From the NCBI GenBank assembly GCA_009839635.1, contig VXPJ01000060.1, forward strand, positions 1 to 9,813: 9,813 nt of DNA, read 5' to 3'. Both the position numbers and the translations under genes were made by a program. The stretch is from Pseudomonadota bacterium. Its GTDB lineage: Bacteria; Pseudomonadota; Gammaproteobacteria; UBA4575. How positions within the stretch are numbered: the stretch's first letter is position 1; the number at the start of each line of letters is the position of its first letter. The notes under the pieces were generated by a model, which worked only from the letters and a program-made list of their open reading frames with translations, did not search any database and was not told the origin of the DNA. Shown here in pieces: positions 6,618 through 9,813 of this stretch.

Positions 6618-7802
6618 ATGAGTGACCGCAACCGCTGGCTGTTGCCGGAAGGGATCGAGGAGTCGTTGCCGGATGAGGCGGCCTGGCTTGAACACTACCG
6701 GCGCACCCTGCTCGACATGTTTTCCACGTGGGGATATGAACTCGTGATCCCGCCCCTCATCGAGTACCTGGAATCCCTGCTGGTGGGTCCCAGCGACGAC
6801 CTCGACCTGCAGACATTCAAAGTCACGGACCAGCTGACCGGGCGCATGATGGGTATACGGGCCGACATGACCCCGCAGGTGGCCCGCATCGATGCCCACC
6901 GGCTGCGCCAGGATGCCCCGGCGCGCTTTTGCTACCTGGGAACGGTCCTGCACACTCGGCCCGGCGGGCGCGACATGACGCGCAGCCCCCTGCAACTGGG
7001 TGCGGAGCTGTATGGCCATGCCGGTGCGGACAGTGACCTTGAGGTAATCTGCCTGATGCTCGAGGCCTTGCGGCTGGTAGGGATCGAGAATATTTGCCTG
7101 GACCTTGGACATGTGGGTGTGTTTGAAGATGTGGTGAAGCAGGCCGGTCTCGGGGAAGACCAGTGCCGGGCCTTGCTGGCGCTTCTGGAGCAAAGGGCCT
7201 TGCCGGAGTACGAGCAGCTGTTGTCGGAGTGTTCGCTTGCTGAGAACTGGAGAAAAATCCTGCTCGCACTTTCCGATCTCAGCGGGGGTGAAGAGGTGAT
7301 TGCTCAGGCAAGAGAGGTGCTACAGGGAACGGGCGGGAAGGCGATCGAGCATGTCGATTATGTCGAGACCCTGTCTGAACGGATCAGGCAGCGTGTTGCA
7401 GGAATCCAGTTGCATTTCGATTTTGCGGCCCTGAGTGGCTATCACTATGAAAATGGTGCCGTATTTGCCGCGTATATCTCCGGACAAGGGGAGCAGATTG
7501 CCCGTGGTGGCCGGTATGACATGATCGGGCAGGTATTCGGGCACTCGCGCCCGGCGACCGGCTTCAGTCTTGACCTGAAAGCCCTGGCAAAGATATCCCC
7601 GCTTGCGGAGCCCGCACGGCCTGGAATATTTGCCCCCTGCGATGAAGACCCCGAGCTGCATGCAGCCATCGACCGGCTGAGAAGGCAGGGCGAGCGGGTC
7701 ATCCGCGGGTTGCACGGGCAACAGGGCGGTCCGCAGGCGATGCATTGCGACCGCGTGCTGGAAAAACAAGACCACCAGTGGTGTGTCAGAGGAGTGGGTT
7801 GA
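6618..7802 (+). CDS. hisZ: ATP phosphoribosyltransferase regulatory subunit HisZ
   Basis: HisZ is a catalytically inactive histidyl-tRNA synthetase paralogue that assembles with short-form HisG to make active, histidine-regulated ATP phosphoribosyltransferase, the first step of histidine synthesis. The 394-residue product starts NRWLLPEGIEESLP and carries the class II synthetase-like core: IEYLESLL, TFKVTD, RADMTPQVAR (81-90), SPLQLGAELYG, a GYHYENGAVFAAY segment and GGRYD (297-301). True synthetases end in a GLERL-type motif 3; here ATGFSLDLKAL takes its place, as in HisZ. The tail (GERVIRGLHGQ, CDRVLE) also resembles Pseudomonas HisZ. Placement before purA is the usual one in Pseudomonas-like genomes. 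It implies a short HisG lacking the regulatory domain elsewhere in the genome. The ATG lies six bases after the DUF2065 stop; purA begins seven bases after the hisZ stop. Confidence 0.95.
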   Translation: MSDRNRWLLPEGIEESLPDEAAWLEHYRRTLLDMFSTWGYELVIPPLIEYLESLLVGPSDDLDLQTFKVTDQLTGRMMGIRADMTPQVARIDAHRLRQDAPARFCYLGTVLHTRPGGRDMTRSPLQLGAELYGHAGADSDLEVICLMLEALRLVGIENICLDLGHVGVFEDVVKQAGLGEDQCRALLALLEQRALPEYEQLLSECSLAENWRKILLALSDLSGGEEVIAQAREVLQGTGGKAIEHVDYVETLSERIRQRVAGIQLHFDFAALSGYHYENGAVFAAYISGQGEQIARGGRYDMIGQVFGHSRPATGFSLDLKALAKISPLAEPARPGIFAPCDEDPELHAAIDRLRRQGERVIRGLHGQQGGPQAMHCDRVLEKQDHQWCVRGVG

Positions 7803-7809
7803 ACCGGAT

Positions 7810-9099
7810 ATGAGCAAAAGCGTGGTCATCCTCGGGATCCAGTGGGGCGATGAGGGCAAGGGCAAGATCGTGGACATGCTCACCGAGCGTGCGCATGCCG
7901 TGGTGCGTTTCCAGGGCGGGCACAATGCGGGCCACACGATCGTGGTGGAAGACCAGAAGACCATCCTGCACCTGGTTCCTTCAGGCATTCTGCATGAGGG
8001 GGTCGAGTGTCTGATCGGCAACGGTGTAGTGCTGGCACCTGATGCCTTGCAGGAAGAGATCACCATGCTCGACAAAAAGGGCGTGCAGGTAGCCGGGCGA
8101 TTGCGGATCTCTCCGGCCTGCCCGCTGATCATGCCGTACCATATCCTGCTGGATCATGCACGGGAGAAGAAACGGGGCAAGGCAGCCATCGGTACGACAG
8201 GGCGTGGTATTGGTCCTGCATATGAAGACAAGGTCTCAAGACGCGGTCTGAGGGTTGCAGATTTGTTCGACGAATCGCATTGCGATCAGCGCCTCGAGCA
8301 GATTGTGGATTATCACAACTTCGTACTTCGCGAGTATTTCAAGTCTGAAACGATCGACTTCGGTCGCACCCGGGATTTCTGTCGCCACCATGCCGAGTGG
8401 CTGGCGCCACTGGTAGCCGATGTATCGGAGCGAATCAGCACGTTGCGTGCAAAGGGGTGCAATATTCTTTTTGAAGGGGCGCAGGGAACACTGCTGGACA
8501 TCGATCACGGAACGTACCCCTTTGTGACCTCCTCGAATACGACGGCCGGTGGCGCATGCACGGGCAGCGGAACCGGTCCGCGGGACCTGGACCATGTGTT
8601 GGGGGTCGTGAAGGCTTATACCACGCGCGTTGGCGGTGGTCCGTTCCCGACAGAGCTTTCGGATGAGGTGGGCCAGCACCTTGCCTCGCGTGGCAACGAG
8701 TTCGGGGCCACCACGGGCCGGGCACGACGATGCGGATGGCTGGATGCCGTTGCCCTGCAACGTGCCGTGCGGATCAACGGGGTCAGTGGCCTGTGCATTA
8801 CCAAGCTCGATGTTCTGGATGGGCTTGAGAAAATCAGGATCTGCACGGGATACGCCCGTGAAGGCCGAGTTTTCGATCCGCCAGTCATGGATGGGCAGGC
8901 ATTCGAGAAGTGCGAACCGGTTTACGAGGAACTGCAAGGCTGGCAGCAGTCGACCTCCGGGGCCACGGAACTCGACCAGCTCCCAGAGGAAGCCCGGGTG
9001 TATTTGGACCGTATTCAGGATCTCACAGGTGTACCCATCGACCTGGTTTCTACCGGTCCGGACCGGGGGCACTGCATTGTGCACCGCGCTGTCTATTGA
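7810..9099 (+). CDS. purA: Adenylosuccinate synthetase PurA
   Basis: PurA joins IMP and aspartate using GTP to give adenylosuccinate, the first committed step from IMP to AMP; it is a cytosolic homodimer. The 429-residue product is close to E. coli's 432. Visible motifs are QWGDEGKGKIVD (catalytic Asp14, P-loop-like GDEGKGK 13-19), GGHNAGHT (His42), TTGRGIGPAYEDK and FEGAQGTLLDIDHGTYP. SSNTTAGG, GNEFGATTGR, TKLDVLDG (part of the guanine-binding site) and GVPIDLVSTGPDR complete the set. ATG 7810 is chosen because MSKSVVILGIQWGD aligns with family N-termini. An in-frame GTG at 7783 would add nine residues overlapping hisZ and has no ribosome binding site. AGAGGAG at 7788-7794 is 15 bases before the ATG, rather far, so translation may be coupled to hisZ. 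All catalytic residues I can check are intact. Confidence 0.97.
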   Translation: MSKSVVILGIQWGDEGKGKIVDMLTERAHAVVRFQGGHNAGHTIVVEDQKTILHLVPSGILHEGVECLIGNGVVLAPDALQEEITMLDKKGVQVAGRLRISPACPLIMPYHILLDHAREKKRGKAAIGTTGRGIGPAYEDKVSRRGLRVADLFDESHCDQRLEQIVDYHNFVLREYFKSETIDFGRTRDFCRHHAEWLAPLVADVSERISTLRAKGCNILFEGAQGTLLDIDHGTYPFVTSSNTTAGGACTGSGTGPRDLDHVLGVVKAYTTRVGGGPFPTELSDEVGQHLASRGNEFGATTGRARRCGWLDAVALQRAVRINGVSGLCITKLDVLDGLEKIRICTGYAREGRVFDPPVMDGQAFEKCEPVYEELQGWQQSTSGATELDQLPEEARVYLDRIQDLTGVPIDLVSTGPDRGHCIVHRAVY

Positions 9100-9165
9100 C
9101 GCCCGCCGCGTCGCAGGGGGCAATCCTGCCAGTGCATGACGAGCCGAAAGAAGTTGGATTGATAC

Positions 9166-9170
9166 GGAGG
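9166..9170 (+). promoter_or_regulatory. Ribosome binding site of the DUF411 gene
   Basis: GGAGG ends five bases before ATG 9176 and overlaps an in-frame GTG at 9170. This favours ATG 9176 as the start. It is one of the strongest such sites in the window. No promoter is evident in the 76-base gap after purA (9100-9175). Confidence 0.65.
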
Positions 9171-9175
9171 TGGAG

Positions 9176-9682
9176 ATGAGTTTTTTGCGATATCTGTGCG
9201 CGGTTGTGTTGTCCTTGGGGCTTGGAGCCGTTGTCGGCCATGCCGATCCTGAACGTGCGGCCCTGGAATCCTGGCCCAACAAGATCTGGCTGGACGTGTA
9301 CAAAAGCCCGACCTGTGGCTGCTGTACCAAGTGGGTGGAACATGCGCAAGCCAGCGGTTTTGATACGGCGGTTCATCATCCGAAAGATCTGGCCCAAGTC
9401 AAAGACGAGTATGCGATCGCTTCGGACCATTGGGCCTGCCACACTGCAGTCTCCGAAGACGGCTATGTGTTCGAGGGGCACATCCCGGCCCGGTACATCC
9501 GCGAGTTTTTCGCAAGCCCGCCCAAGGGCGCGGTGGGCCTTGCAGTCCCCGGGATGCCCGTTGGCAGTCCGGGAATGGAGACGGAAAACAAGTTTTCTCC
9601 CTACCAGGTGCTGTTACTCAAGGCCAACGGTGAAAGCGAGGTATTTGCAGAAGTCAAAAGCGCACAGGAGCAGTATCGTTGA
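9176..9682 (+). CDS. DUF411 family exported metal-binding-type protein
   Basis: The 168-residue product begins with a signal peptide: Arg5, a hydrophobic stretch (about 7-20) and a likely cleavage site after GHA (residue 23), so a periplasmic location is expected. The mature part shows DUF411 hallmarks: VYKSPTCGCCTKWVEH with Cys47, Cys49 and Cys50; DHWACHTA (Cys88, His89); GYVFEGHIP (His102); and GLAVPGMPVGSPGME (121-135). The Cys/His set suggests metal binding. DUF411 genes often sit near copper-resistance genes, but none is present here and copper binding is not shown. The fold is probably thioredoxin-like, from memory of the family. There is no lipobox. The gene lies 76 bases after purA and faces a tRNA-Leu gene on the other strand. 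It is not part of the usual mutL-purA cluster, so it may be a separate later arrival; its codon use looks like its neighbours'. Confidence 0.88.
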   Translation: MSFLRYLCAVVLSLGLGAVVGHADPERAALESWPNKIWLDVYKSPTCGCCTKWVEHAQASGFDTAVHHPKDLAQVKDEYAIASDHWACHTAVSEDGYVFEGHIPARYIREFFASPPKGAVGLAVPGMPVGSPGMETENKFSPYQVLLLKANGESEVFAEVKSAQEQYR

Positions 9683-9700
9683 CTAAGTGGTGTCTTGCTT

Positions 9701-9723
9701 GCTGGCCAGGATGGCCGGTTTGT
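9701..9723 (+). terminator. Weak candidate intrinsic terminator after the DUF411 gene
   Basis: GCTGGCC (9701-9707) can pair with GGCCGGT (9713-9719) across a five-base loop, with two G-U pairs, followed by TTGT; counting the base shared with the stem, the T stretch is only TTTGT. It lies 18 bases after the DUF411 stop, a natural place for a terminator between convergent genes, but the T run is too short for high confidence. Read on the minus strand it has no T run, so it would not end the tRNA transcript. Confidence 0.3.
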
Positions 9724-9724
9724 C

Positions 9725-9811
9725 TGGTGCCGAGGAGAGGACTCGAACCTCCATGGGATTGCTCCCACTAGCACCTGAAGCTAGCGCGTCTACCAATTTC
9801 GCCACCTCGGC
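9725..9811 (-). tRNA. tRNA-Leu, anticodon CAG
   Basis: Read on the minus strand, the gene gives an 87-base class II tRNA. The acceptor stem is GCCGAGG/CCTCGGC (9805-9811 with 9729-9735) and the D-arm contains AAATTGGTAGACGC. The anticodon stem CTAGC/GCTAG encloses the loop TTCAGGT, giving anticodon CAG for the leucine codon CUG. The long variable arm TGGGA/TCCCA is typical of tRNA-Leu, and the T-arm is GGAGG-TTCGAGT-CCTCT with one G-U pair. The discriminator is A (complement of 9728), needed for leucine identity, and CCA is encoded (9725-9727). The 5' end is two bases from the window edge, so its promoter is not visible. It converges on the DUF411 gene. Confidence 0.96.
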
Positions 9812-9813
9812 AT

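Noticed and set aside
7783..7809. Upstream GTG start for purA
   Set aside because: It would add nine residues not found in the family, overlaps hisZ and has no ribosome binding site.
9100..9175. purA terminator or DUF411 promoter in the 76-base gap
   Set aside because: Only a four-base stem (GGCA/TGCC near 9118-9130) without a T run is visible, and no convincing -10/-35 pair.
8236..9330. Long open frame (364 codons) on the minus strand across purA and the next gap
   Set aside because: It lies opposite purA, whose motifs are fully conserved; the antisense translation shows no recognisable domain. Such frames are common opposite GC-rich genes.
1..9813. CRISPR array, insertion sequence, toxin-antitoxin pair or new defence system
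   Set aside because: No repeated units, transposase motifs or unexplained gene pairs are visible; nearly all of the window is taken by recognised genes.

Overview
This window carries a conserved gammaproteobacterial housekeeping cluster in the order mutL(partial)-miaA-hfq-hflX-hflK-hflC-(DUF2065)-hisZ-purA, all on the + strand. It is followed by a small exported DUF411-type protein gene (+) and a tRNA-Leu gene (-) at the right edge. The order is like the one I recall from Pseudomonas: hisZ lies between the DUF2065 gene and purA. Enterobacteria lack hisZ and go from yjeT towards purA. MutL keeps the metal-binding endonuclease motifs that E. coli MutL has lost. The host is therefore probably a non-enteric gammaproteobacterium with methyl-independent mismatch repair and a short-form HisG encoded elsewhere. 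The DNA looks moderately GC-rich throughout. I cannot name a genus.

Layout. 2-1669: mutL, lacking about the first 47 residues. 1694-2680: miaA, with a weak GTG start. 2651-2740: a candidate promoter inside the end of miaA and an unusually A-rich leader for hfq. 2741-2977: hfq. 3015-4298: hflX, with a TTG start. 4299-4383: an intergenic gap with an extended -10 element. 4384-5526 and 5528-6391: hflK and hflC, one base apart. 6417-6611: a DUF2065 membrane protein. 6618-7802: hisZ. 7810-9099: purA. 9176-9682: a DUF411 protein with a signal peptide and a CGCC motif. 9701-9723: a weak possible terminator. 9725-9811: tRNA-Leu(CAG), minus strand, with an encoded CCA end.

How the genes work together. 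mutL, miaA, hfq and hflX serve DNA mismatch repair, tRNA modification, RNA chaperoning and ribosome rescue. hflK and hflC form the membrane complex that modulates the FtsH protease. hisZ and purA belong to histidine and AMP synthesis, which share purine intermediates. The genes are tightly packed and probably co-transcribed, with internal promoters before hfq and hflK.

No gap between genes exceeds about 90 bases. I see no mobile element, CRISPR array or new multi-gene system. The observations most worth a second look are a string of A-R-N triplets in the hfq leader (a possible Hfq self-binding site), the endonuclease-type MutL, the uncertain miaA start, and the DUF411 gene placed between purA and a convergent tRNA gene.
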